A stretch of DNA of 64,000 nucleotides, taken from NCBI GenBank assembly GCA_900316905.1, contig ONET01000002.1, positions 1 to 64,000 on the forward strand. The letters run 5' to 3'. Positions 1 to 6,801 of this stretch are shown here, in pieces (the stretch's first letter is position 1; each line of letters starts with the position of its first letter). The DNA comes from an uncultured Treponema sp. Its GTDB lineage: Bacteria > Spirochaetota > Spirochaetia > Treponematales > Treponemataceae. A program made the position numbers and the translations under genes. The notes under the pieces are model-generated. The model worked only from the letters and a program-made list of their open reading frames with translations. It ran no database searches and had not been told where the DNA came from.

Positions 1-1
1 C

Positions 2-115
2 CTGATGTCGATTCCGAACATCGTCGCGGTCCTGCTCCTTTCCGGAATCATCGCAAGCGAGACCAAAAAATACGGCATTGAAATCGAGGCGCGTTTTTGC
101 TATCATAGATTATGA
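2..115 (+). CDS. C-terminal end of an AGCS-family sodium:alanine symporter (truncated by window)
   Basis: An open frame enters from the left edge and stops with TGA at 113-115. The last ~37 residues include MSIPNIVAVLLLSG followed by SETKKY. This matches the final membrane helix and short cytoplasmic tail of alanine/glycine:cation symporters (AGCS family), which typically end in a PNLxxLLLLSG-type helix followed by a TKxY tail. The protein would be an inner-membrane sodium-coupled amino-acid transporter. Only the tail is visible, so the family call rests on this short motif. Confidence 0.6.
   Translation: MMSIPNIVAVLLLSGIIASETKKYGIEIEARFCYHRL
78..106 (+). promoter_or_regulatory. Putative sigma-70 promoter for the DMT permease
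   Basis: TTGAAA (78-83) and TATCAT (101-106) are separated by 17 bp, giving a predicted start near 113, about 28 bases before the ATG at 141. The promoter lies inside the 3' end of the symporter gene, so the permease and MATE genes can be expressed separately from it. Confidence 0.5.
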
Positions 116-140
116 CTAGACTTTTGCTTGGACAACATCT

Positions 141-1115
141 ATGAAAAATATCATTTGGCTTGTTTGCGTAATATCAACCATCTTCCTTTGGTCAACTACA
201 TGCTTGCTGTACAAGGCGGGCGTTCACAAAAAAAAGGAAGAGCATGTCTGCTTAAAGTATTCTGCGTCAGTCGGAATCGTTTTTTTTATAATCGCTCTCG
301 CTTATTTAATCGCGCGCGACGAGCCGTTCACTATTTGGGAAAGCACGGTTCGTTACTGGCCAATGACCTTGTTTGGAATCGCTTATGCCATTGGCAATAC
401 AGTTTCCTTTAACGGCTTCATATACAATGAGGTGACGGTTGAATCTCCTGTCGAAGGAATTAGCGGCGGAACGTCTGTAATTCTTTTGATTCTTGCCTAT
501 GTGGCAATGGGAAGGGTGGATTCAATCTTAACTTTGCTTACGCCTTTAAGAACCATAGGAATCCTTGCCATTTTGATAAGCGTCATATCCTTGGCGGCCA
601 TCCGCAATGGTGACGCGCGGCGCAAAGAGGCCGGCGCGGCCGGGCAAAAACCAAACTGGAAACATATAGGCTTGGGAACGCTGATTTTTCCCATTATGTA
701 CGCGGTGGTTGACGGCCTGGAAACTATAGTGACGGGCGTGTGCCTTGACACCAACTATGGCTTTTCCATGCCGGAAGGCGACAGCATCATTATTGTCGGA
801 ATGGAGTACGCGGCGTTCGCTCTTGGCTGCTATGTTTATGTTTTATTAAAAGAAAAGAAAGCCTATAATCCGTTTAAAAAAGAAAATGCGCCTAGGATTA
901 TCGGAGCGCTCACAGATAATGTCGGAATTGTCTGTTACAGTTATGCGATGGCGATAAATTCTGTTTCAACAGATCCTGTTCTTGCGATGTATCCTGTTTT
1001 TGTTATGGTCGGCGGCCGCATGATTATGAAGGAAAAGGTTGGCGCCAAGCAATTGCTTTGCTTGATAAGCATCGTGGCGGGAAGCGTTTTGATTGTCATT
1101 GACGCGGTGAGCTGA
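141..1115 (+). CDS. DMT-superfamily (EamA-like) membrane permease
   Basis: A 324-residue, very hydrophobic protein with about ten predicted membrane segments, beginning MKNIIWLVCVISTIFLWS. Length and the pattern of short hydrophobic helices fit the drug/metabolite transporter superfamily with two EamA-like halves. A charged cytoplasmic loop (ARRKEAGAAGQKPNWKH) separates the halves. The substrate cannot be told from sequence. Its TGA stop shares one base with the ATG of the MATE gene (TGATG), so the two are very likely co-transcribed and translationally coupled. The Shine-Dalgarno is weak (TGGA). Confidence 0.75.
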   Translation: MKNIIWLVCVISTIFLWSTTCLLYKAGVHKKKEEHVCLKYSASVGIVFFIIALAYLIARDEPFTIWESTVRYWPMTLFGIAYAIGNTVSFNGFIYNEVTVESPVEGISGGTSVILLILAYVAMGRVDSILTLLTPLRTIGILAILISVISLAAIRNGDARRKEAGAAGQKPNWKHIGLGTLIFPIMYAVVDGLETIVTGVCLDTNYGFSMPEGDSIIIVGMEYAAFALGCYVYVLLKEKKAYNPFKKENAPRIIGALTDNVGIVCYSYAMAINSVSTDPVLAMYPVFVMVGGRMIMKEKVGAKQLLCLISIVAGSVLIVIDAVS

Positions 1116-2836
1116 TGAAACAAACGATGATGACAAAAAAATACTGGTCCATGCTTTTGGCCAGTACCGTTTACATGTCAATCGCCACGGCGCTGGTAAT
1201 GTCAGGCTCGGTGATTGCCGGCGTTATGGTTGGTCAAGACGCTGTTTCTGGAATCAACCTTGTCACGCCCTTGTTTTGCGCCGCGACTTTTTTGGGAAGC
1301 CTTTTTTCTATTGGAGTTCCCATCTTGTATTCAAAGGAAATGGGCGCGTTCAACAAACAAAAGGCTGACCAAGCGTTTAGGCTTGGGCTGGGAATGACCG
1401 CGCTTCTTGGCTTGGCCATGATGGCCTTTTCGCTGGCGGCGGGAGATTGGTACCTAAACTTTTTCCGCCCAGGGCAAAATGTTTTTCTTCACGCCAAGCG
1501 ATATCTTTTTTGGATGTCATTCGTCTTTTTTGTCATGCCCTTGTGTTCTTATTTTAGCGAAATGGTCATAGCCGACGGCGACGAAACGATTCCCATGATT
1601 GCGGGCGGCGTTCAGATTTTTGGCAATATAGGCGCGTCAGCGCTTTTGTGCCGCTTTATGGGAACGGCTGGAATTTCGCTTGGCGCGCTTTTGTCCAACG
1701 CCGTTTCCTTAATGGTGGTTTTGACCCATTTGGTCAAGAAAACAAATTCCATAAAGCCCGGCGTGTTTTTTTCATGGGGCGCGCTAAAAAGCGTGTTTCG
1801 ATATAGTTTTATAGATTCCAGTTCATATTTATTTTTGGCGGTCTTTTCATTTTTCATTGACAAATTTGTTTCCTGGCGCTTTGGCGAAAAAGCGCTTCCG
1901 ATTGCCGCCACTGTTCTTTTGCTGACAGAAGCGCGGCTGGTCTTTGAGGCCGTAGGCTTGGCCATTGGCCCTATTGTAAGCCTTTATTTGAGCGAGGGCG
2001 TTTTTGGCGGCGCGCGAAAAATTTATGTAATCGCAAAGCGAACTTGCTTGGCGGAAGGCGCATTCCTGTGCCTTGCGTTCAATATTTTCGCCCCGAGCGT
2101 TCCCGCGATATTAGGCATATCAGATTCTGAAACGGCCTCGTTGGCGATTTTATGCGCGCGCCTGATTTCCCTTGGCTATGCGTTCACCGGATGCCTGTAC
2201 CTTGCGTCGTGCTATTATCTTATGCGCGAAAAAATCAAGCTTAGTTTTATGATATGCTTCATAAGGGACGCGCTGGTTTCCATTCCGGCGGCAACGCTCG
2301 CGGGCTTTTTTTGGGGGCCGTGCGGAATGTTTGCGGGGCTTGCGGCCGCGCCTTTTTTGGCGGCGGGAATCAGCGCGCTCATTGTCAGGCTAAAATACGG
2401 CAAGGCGGAATACCCTTTGCTTATTACGGAACTGGAAAAGAAGCAAAAATATCTTTGGCGTGAGTTTGATGTTGTTCCGAATGAGATTGTAAGAATTCGC
2501 GACGAAGCGGAAGCCGCTTTGAAAGCGCGCGGCTACGGCGGCAAGTTTGTAAACAGAGTTATGACCCTAATCGAAGAGATGTTCATGTATGTCTATGACA
2601 AAAACGCCGGAAAGAAAGTCCAGGCGGAATGCGCTTTAATCATGAAAGACGGCGCTGTGGAAATTATAGAAAAAAACAACGGAACGGTCATTGACTTTGC
2701 CGACGCTGACATGCCGGCGGATTCTTTTAGGGCGTTTTTTACAAACAGCATTATAAAAGGATATTCGCTCCGCCCCCGGCACCTTATTGCGTTAAGCTTC
2801 AACAGGAATGTCTTTAGAATTGAAGAGCGCGATTGA
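1115..2836 (+). CDS. MATE-family efflux transporter fused to a C-terminal GHKL-type ATPase-like domain
   Basis: This is a 573-residue protein. Residues ~10-445 form a twelve-helix MATE/MOP-type transporter, with paired helices and motifs such as GVMVGQDAVSGIN near the N-terminus. A soluble tail follows from ~residue 450. It contains VNRVMTLIEEMFMYVYDKN, which resembles the N-box helix of HATPase_c/RsbW-like kinases (E-x7-D-x-N), and then EKNNGT, which resembles the first G box. No clear G2 box follows, so nucleotide binding may be lost. A plain MATE protein is ~450 residues, so the extra ~125 residues are a real fusion. It overlaps the upstream DMT gene by one base. The substrate is unknown. 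Confidence 0.75.
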   Translation: MKQTMMTKKYWSMLLASTVYMSIATALVMSGSVIAGVMVGQDAVSGINLVTPLFCAATFLGSLFSIGVPILYSKEMGAFNKQKADQAFRLGLGMTALLGLAMMAFSLAAGDWYLNFFRPGQNVFLHAKRYLFWMSFVFFVMPLCSYFSEMVIADGDETIPMIAGGVQIFGNIGASALLCRFMGTAGISLGALLSNAVSLMVVLTHLVKKTNSIKPGVFFSWGALKSVFRYSFIDSSSYLFLAVFSFFIDKFVSWRFGEKALPIAATVLLLTEARLVFEAVGLAIGPIVSLYLSEGVFGGARKIYVIAKRTCLAEGAFLCLAFNIFAPSVPAILGISDSETASLAILCARLISLGYAFTGCLYLASCYYLMREKIKLSFMICFIRDALVSIPAATLAGFFWGPCGMFAGLAAAPFLAAGISALIVRLKYGKAEYPLLITELEKKQKYLWREFDVVPNEIVRIRDEAEAALKARGYGGKFVNRVMTLIEEMFMYVYDKNAGKKVQAECALIMKDGAVEIIEKNNGTVIDFADADMPADSFRAFFTNSIIKGYSLRPRHLIALSFNRNVFRIEERD

Positions 2837-2904
2837 TTTCCGAATGCCGCCCGCGCGTCATCGGGTAAGGGACGTCTCATTTTTTTTCGCTAAATTTTTT
2901 TTGC

Positions 2905-2921
2905 CTATCACTCCTTGATAG
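2905..2921. promoter_or_regulatory. Palindromic operator, copy 1, upstream of the WYL regulator
   Basis: CTATCA and TGATAG are perfect inverted repeats separated by CTCCT. The right arm overlaps the TTGATA -35 element at 2915-2920, so a bound protein would block RNA polymerase. The same palindrome, with the same 5-base spacing and the same overlap, recurs at 6335-6351. The position suggests autoregulation by the WYL protein encoded immediately downstream. Confidence 0.7.
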
Positions 2922-2943
2922 TCTAACTGTTTAATATTATAGT
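2915..2943 (+). promoter_or_regulatory. Promoter of the WYL regulator gene
   Basis: TTGATA (2915-2920) and TATAGT (2938-2943) are spaced by 17 bp. The -35 overlaps the right arm of the palindromic operator. The predicted start is near 2950, only about a dozen bases before the ATG at 2963 but still upstream of most of the AGGAG at 2952-2956. Confidence 0.55.
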
Positions 2944-2962
2944 TGTGAATAGGAGAATTGCG

Positions 2963-3961
2963 ATGGCAAAGAAGAGCGTGAAAAAACAATTTTTGAACGG
3001 CTACGAAAGAATCTTGAAAATCGACTATATGATTTCACATATGCATTATCCCAGCGTGGAAGATTTTGCGCGTGAAACGGAAGCGTCGATTCCAACGATA
3101 AACCGCGATTTGCGCGACTTGCGGTTAAAATTTGGAGCGGAAGACATTTTGCAATACGACAGGACGCAGAAGGGGTTTTATTACTCGCGGCCTTCGTTCC
3201 GCATTCCCGCGACGCTAAGTTCCGAAAAGCAAATTATTTCCGCGCGCCTTATGGCCAATCTTTTAAAGCTGATAAAGAACACGCCGATTTACAAACAGGC
3301 GATAGAAGTTTTCGCCTCGCTTTCCGACAACATCGACGAAGATTCAAAGTTAAAGTCAAAAAAGCTTTCAAACCGCATTTTGTTTTTGGGAATGGATCCG
3401 GTAAAAATCGACGACGAGGTCTGGGAAAAGTTGGAAAGCGCGATGGCCGGGAACAATTACGTTCGCTTTAAGTACCGCGGCTATGACACTGACTTTGTGG
3501 TTCAGCCATGGCAGCTTATTTACAGCCAGGGAATGTGGAGCCTGTATGCCTACAACCAAAGGCAAGAAGTGAAGGAAGTCCGCTTTTACAATTTGCCAGA
3601 CATTCATAATCTTGAAGTTGATCCGAGGACTTTTGAGCTGCCCAAAGACTTTGAATATACCAAGCGCGCCAAAGGAAATTTCCGCCGCTACATCGGAAAA
3701 GAAACCCTGCGCTGCAAAATAAAAATCACCTCGCAAAAAACGCTTGCCTACATCAAAACTTACAAATGGGCCGACGACCAAAAGTTTGAGCCGCAGCCCG
3801 ACGGAACGACAATAATGACCTTTACGAGCAACCAAGACTACCCGATTCTTGGCTGGCTTTTGAGCCACGGCATGTACGCCCAACCCCTTGAGCCAAAATG
3901 GCTGGTGGACGAGTGGGAGAAAAATGTTAGGGGAATGATGCGGGGGATGAGAGAGAAGTGA
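2963..3961 (+). CDS. WYL-domain transcriptional regulator with N-terminal HTH
   Basis: A 332-residue protein. Residues ~10-70 form a winged helix (SVEDFARETEASIPTINRD is the recognition region). Residues ~145-235 form a WYL domain, with VQPWQLIYSQGMWSLYAYN and the downstream RFYNLPDI that line its ligand pocket. A C-terminal extension follows. WYL proteins are ligand- or nucleic-acid-responsive regulators often found controlling phage-defence operons (CapW, BrxR). I start at ATG 2963 because AGGAG lies seven bases before it, rather than at the GTG six codons upstream. It precedes three AT-rich nuclease-like genes on the same strand and has a palindrome over its promoter. Base composition is like the host genome, unlike the genes it precedes. 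Confidence 0.85.
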   Translation: MAKKSVKKQFLNGYERILKIDYMISHMHYPSVEDFARETEASIPTINRDLRDLRLKFGAEDILQYDRTQKGFYYSRPSFRIPATLSSEKQIISARLMANLLKLIKNTPIYKQAIEVFASLSDNIDEDSKLKSKKLSNRILFLGMDPVKIDDEVWEKLESAMAGNNYVRFKYRGYDTDFVVQPWQLIYSQGMWSLYAYNQRQEVKEVRFYNLPDIHNLEVDPRTFELPKDFEYTKRAKGNFRRYIGKETLRCKIKITSQKTLAYIKTYKWADDQKFEPQPDGTTIMTFTSNQDYPILGWLLSHGMYAQPLEPKWLVDEWEKNVRGMMRGMREK

Positions 3962-4017
3962 AAATTTGCGTGGTTGGGAGTTGCGTGGTAGAATGTAGAG
4001 TATGGAGGAAAAGAGAA

Positions 4018-4698
4018 ATGAAAATTATTACTTATTCAGAGCGCGGAATTGTCGATTCTTTGGTTTATTCTTTGAACGACGATTTGACAAAAGAATTATT
4101 AGTTATTGCAAAAATAGAAGATGTGAAAAATAGGCTTACCGATTTTTGCTTTTATTTAGAACCATCTTTATCTGAATTTGGCGATCCCGACTTGCTTATT
4201 TCATATAAGCGCAATGATGAACCTGTTGTTGTTTTTACTGAAGCAAAGGTTTCTAATAATTCTAAATATTGGACTTTAAAAAGGCAATATGATAATTATA
4301 GAGCGTCAAAGAATATTGGTTCGAATTTTTTTAGACAAATAGGTTTGAAACATCTTTTGATTGAAAAAAGAAGCGTCAATATAAACGATTTGTCAAAAAA
4401 AGGGGTTTCTACGTTAGAAACTCGTATAATGGGTAGGTCAAAATCAAAAAAAATTGGTACGAATAAAATAGTTAGAAAACTTTATGTGTCGGTAATACGA
4501 ACAGCAAAGCATTTTGAATATTTGGGGTTGTTGCCAGAAGCTAATACAAAAAATTTTTCTTATGTAGAGGATGATAAAAAGATTTTTTCAAAGTTGAATT
4601 TTTTAACATGGAAACAAATTGAAGATTTTGCAGATAAACATAATTTGATAGAGTTAAAAAATAATTTTAATTGGAATTTGGGTATTATATATGAATAA
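4018..4698 (+). CDS. Unrecognised protein with a PD-(D/E)XK nuclease-like signature (1 of 3)
   Basis: A 226-residue protein of no family I can name. FGDPDLLIS (P57-D58) followed after one strand by VVFTEAKVS (E75, K77) reads as the PD...ExK core of the PD-(D/E)XK nuclease fold. A preceding helix (SERGIVDSLVYSL) with an acidic residue could be its first helix. The rest is rich in Lys, Asn and Ile. I chose ATG 4018 because GGAGG at 4004-4008 precedes it; the frame extends back to a GTG at 3958 overlapping the regulator stop. Codons are strikingly AT-rich compared with flanking genes, which suggests transfer. Its stop overlaps the next gene by eight bases, so the two are probably one operon. Nuclease activity is inferred from motif order only. 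Confidence 0.65.
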   Translation: MKIITYSERGIVDSLVYSLNDDLTKELLVIAKIEDVKNRLTDFCFYLEPSLSEFGDPDLLISYKRNDEPVVVFTEAKVSNNSKYWTLKRQYDNYRASKNIGSNFFRQIGLKHLLIEKRSVNINDLSKKGVSTLETRIMGRSKSKKIGTNKIVRKLYVSVIRTAKHFEYLGLLPEANTKNFSYVEDDKKIFSKLNFLTWKQIEDFADKHNLIELKNNFNWNLGIIYE

Positions 4699-5536
4699 AT
4701 GTAAAACACGAATACTAGATGTATTAAAACAAAATCTTTCTGTGTCTGACTCAATATATCTTGATGATTGTCATCTAAAAGATATTGAATCAAACCTTTT
4801 CTTTCCTCCGTATGAAGAAATCGACAAGCGTGCAAACTCGCTTCGTTCTTCCGCTGCAATGATTTATAATACGATTGGTCCAGATAGTATTCTTTTTGAT
4901 GGGAAACATTACTCAAAAATCGAATATGAAAGAAAATTTCCTGCTTTGAATAATGATGATCAGTCAGGGCATGACCATTCAGCTCATCTTGATGTTTCAA
5001 TGATGAGCGATGATTTGTCAGAGCTAATTTTGATTGAGGCAAAATGTCTTGAGTGGTTTGACAATCCCAAATCAATGAGTATTGCTTATCTTTCTCCAAA
5101 GTGTTATCTAACAGATACAGGCAAGGCCGTGCCTCATTTCATTGAATCTTTCAGAAGTCTGAAATCCTGCCCCGAATTAAAAGATCCAAAAGATGGAACA
5201 AGAATTCTTCCCTATTATCGAATATACGACGCAATTCAAATGAATATTCATATTCTTGGAATATATAATTATTGCTCGCAAAAAAAAGAAAAGGTTCCCC
5301 CAAAAATTCGCCTAATAAATATTGTCTGGGATTATGATAAAGCTGAAGAATACCAAGTGGAAGAACAGGAAGGAAAAGAATATGTTTCCTTTGCGAATGT
5401 AACGTTCCGAAACCTATTCAAACAGCTAGGCATAGATTTTTCCGTAGAATATGTACGTTATTCTGATTTCTTAAACCGTGTTGATTGGTCAAACGATATG
5501 GAGCACAGGAGTTATTTGAAGCGTTACGAGGTGTGA
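4691..5536 (+). CDS. Unrecognised protein with a PD-(D/E)XK nuclease-like signature (2 of 3)
   Basis: A 281-residue protein. The likely core is AHLDVSMMS (D101) then LILIEAKCLEW (E116, K118), preceded by a helix RSSAAMIYNTIG and followed by YYRIYDAIQMNIHILGI, which would be the conserved helix with a Gln after the core. The overall arrangement reminds me of the putative restriction-endonuclease family named after PGN_0703, but I cannot confirm this. Its ATG overlaps the previous gene by eight bases and no good Shine-Dalgarno is visible, so translational coupling is likely. It is AT-rich like its neighbours. The next gene begins three bases after its stop. Confidence 0.65.
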   Translation: MNKCKTRILDVLKQNLSVSDSIYLDDCHLKDIESNLFFPPYEEIDKRANSLRSSAAMIYNTIGPDSILFDGKHYSKIEYERKFPALNNDDQSGHDHSAHLDVSMMSDDLSELILIEAKCLEWFDNPKSMSIAYLSPKCYLTDTGKAVPHFIESFRSLKSCPELKDPKDGTRILPYYRIYDAIQMNIHILGIYNYCSQKKEKVPPKIRLINIVWDYDKAEEYQVEEQEGKEYVSFANVTFRNLFKQLGIDFSVEYVRYSDFLNRVDWSNDMEHRSYLKRYEV

Positions 5537-5539
5537 ATT

Positions 5540-6310
5540 ATGTCTAAAACCTACACAAAAGCAGAAGTAACAAAAATGGTTTCCTCTTACTTCAAAGCAA
5601 AGGATTGCAAAAACCTTTACAAAGATAAATGCATTAATTATACCGGGGAAACAAAGGACACAAAAGAAAACTATTCTAAAGTTATTGTTGACTATCTTGT
5701 TGAACATATTGACGAATTCAAGAAAGGTTTAAGTAAAATAAAAGTAACTCGCAAGGACCCTTATAAAACAAAAAGTCACAATGGAATATCCGATTTCAAT
5801 TTTAATAAGCGGCCAAAAGGCGAAAGACGAGAAGAAAAGATCGCGCATGCGATGTATTGTCAGTACAAAGACAAGCCTGCTGTGTTTGGCAAAATCCTTG
5901 ATTACCAGGTTCCATTAAAGAATACAAGTGAGGATAAAGGTCTTGGAAAAATAGATTTGCTAAGCGTCAAAAATGGCTCAAAACCTAAAAGCAAGAAAAT
6001 TTATTTTTTGGAACTGAAAAAAGATTATTTGGAAGATGATTCAAAAGAAACTTTATTACGATGTGTTTTAGAGGCCTATACATATTCCCAAATAATTGAC
6101 AAAGAAAAACTTTGCGCCGACTTTAATCTTCCTCTTGAAAAGGAGGATAATAATGAATTTATTATCGCTCCGCTTGTTTATAAAGCCAATCACTTTGAAA
6201 AACAGTTGGAATTTGTCAAACCTCTTATAAAAGCTTTGGATGCTCCTGTTGAAATGTTTGTATGGGGATATAAGGATAGCAAATACACAATAGAAAGCAT
6301 GAAAAAATAA
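5540..6310 (+). CDS. Unrecognised protein with a PD-(D/E)XK nuclease-like signature (3 of 3)
   Basis: A 256-residue, Lys-rich protein (about one residue in six is Lys). GKIDLLSV (D139) followed by IYFLELKKD (E158, K160) gives a D...ExK core. KGERREEKIAHAMY (~94-106) would be the first helix, with acidic residues at 98-99, and LEAYTYSQII the helix after the core. The last part (~205-256) has hydrophobic strands ending in VEMFVWGYKDSKYTIES. GAGGTG lies at the end of the preceding gene, a few bases before this ATG. It is the third consecutive gene with the same fold signature but no obvious sequence similarity to the other two, so tandem duplication is not evident. Function is inferred only from the motif. 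Confidence 0.65.
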   Translation: MSKTYTKAEVTKMVSSYFKAKDCKNLYKDKCINYTGETKDTKENYSKVIVDYLVEHIDEFKKGLSKIKVTRKDPYKTKSHNGISDFNFNKRPKGERREEKIAHAMYCQYKDKPAVFGKILDYQVPLKNTSEDKGLGKIDLLSVKNGSKPKSKKIYFLELKKDYLEDDSKETLLRCVLEAYTYSQIIDKEKLCADFNLPLEKEDNNEFIIAPLVYKANHFEKQLEFVKPLIKALDAPVEMFVWGYKDSKYTIESMKK

Positions 6311-6334
6311 AATTATTCAAAAATACTTTTTCCC

Positions 6335-6351
6335 CTATCACTTCTTGATAG
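6335..6351. promoter_or_regulatory. Palindromic operator, copy 2, upstream of the 81-residue protein
   Basis: CTATCA-CTTCT-TGATAG differs from copy 1 at 2905-2921 by a single spacer base. The similarity continues downstream (CTAAC, then a T/A-rich stretch, then TAC/TATAG-GTG). TTGATA at 6345-6350 again forms a candidate -35, with TACAGG 17 bp later as a weak -10. Two near-identical promoter-operator units flank the nuclease-like genes, so one regulator probably controls both transcripts. Confidence 0.65.
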
Positions 6352-6394
6352 CCTAACCCATTATTATTACAGGTGACAAAGGAGGATTTTACCT

Positions 6395-6640
6395 ATGAAG
6401 AAGATTTGTTTTGTCCAAGTGGACGTAAAAAAACGTTTTGTTGAGGCCATTGAAAGCCAAAACAAAAGGGAATTCAAGCGCCTATATGCCGCCGCAATGA
6501 AGCCTGTAAAGCGTTTTGGCTATAAAAAGGAAGATATGTATCTTGAAGACCTTGAATGGGATTTGCATGCCAAACTTGAATTGTTCAAGTTTCTTAACGA
6601 TGACGCAATTTTACCCAAGGTGTTGCCGCTGTTAAAGTAG
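6395..6640 (+). CDS. Small hypothetical protein, 81 residues, under the WYL-type operator
   Basis: A strong AAAGGAGG precedes the ATG, so the frame is probably translated. The product, beginning MKKICFVQVDVKKRFVEAI, is basic and helical, with a second half rich in acidic residues and Leu (YLEDLEWDLHAKLELFKFL). No signal peptide or membrane helix is visible and I recognise no family. Its promoter copies the palindrome found in front of the WYL regulator, which ties it to the nuclease-like cluster. It could be an accessory, inhibitor or immunity protein, but nothing in the sequence decides this. Confidence 0.6.
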   Translation: MKKICFVQVDVKKRFVEAIESQNKREFKRLYAAAMKPVKRFGYKKEDMYLEDLEWDLHAKLELFKFLNDDAILPKVLPLLK

Positions 6641-6732
6641 CCAGACGTTCTTACAGTGATTTATGCTTTGATTCCAATTGCTTTTCGCTCATATCGACAT
6701 TATAGCATAAATTTTTACTTTAGGGCAAGAAA

Positions 6733-6768
6733 AACAAAAAAAGCGGCGGCCCAGATTCGGGCCGCCGC
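6733..6768 (-). terminator. Rho-independent terminator of ilvC
   Basis: A perfect 10-bp stem (GCGGCGGCCC 6743-6752 with GGGCCGCCGC 6759-6768) and a 6-base loop are followed on the minus strand by a long T-run (6736-6742). It lies 34 bases beyond the ilvC stop codon. Confidence 0.9.
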
Positions 6769-6801
6769 CTTCCTAGTCAGTAACCAATCTAGTCGTTAGC
6801 C

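Noticed and set aside
3958-4017. Upstream GTG start for the first nuclease-like protein
   Set aside because: The 20 extra residues are Cys/Val-rich with no preceding Shine-Dalgarno, whereas ATG 4018 has GGAGG at good spacing.
6641-6732. TTATGCT...AGCATAA inverted repeat after the 81-residue gene as a terminator
   Set aside because: The arms are only seven to eight bases with a loop of more than 35 bases, and the T-rich sequence after it is short; not strong enough to call.
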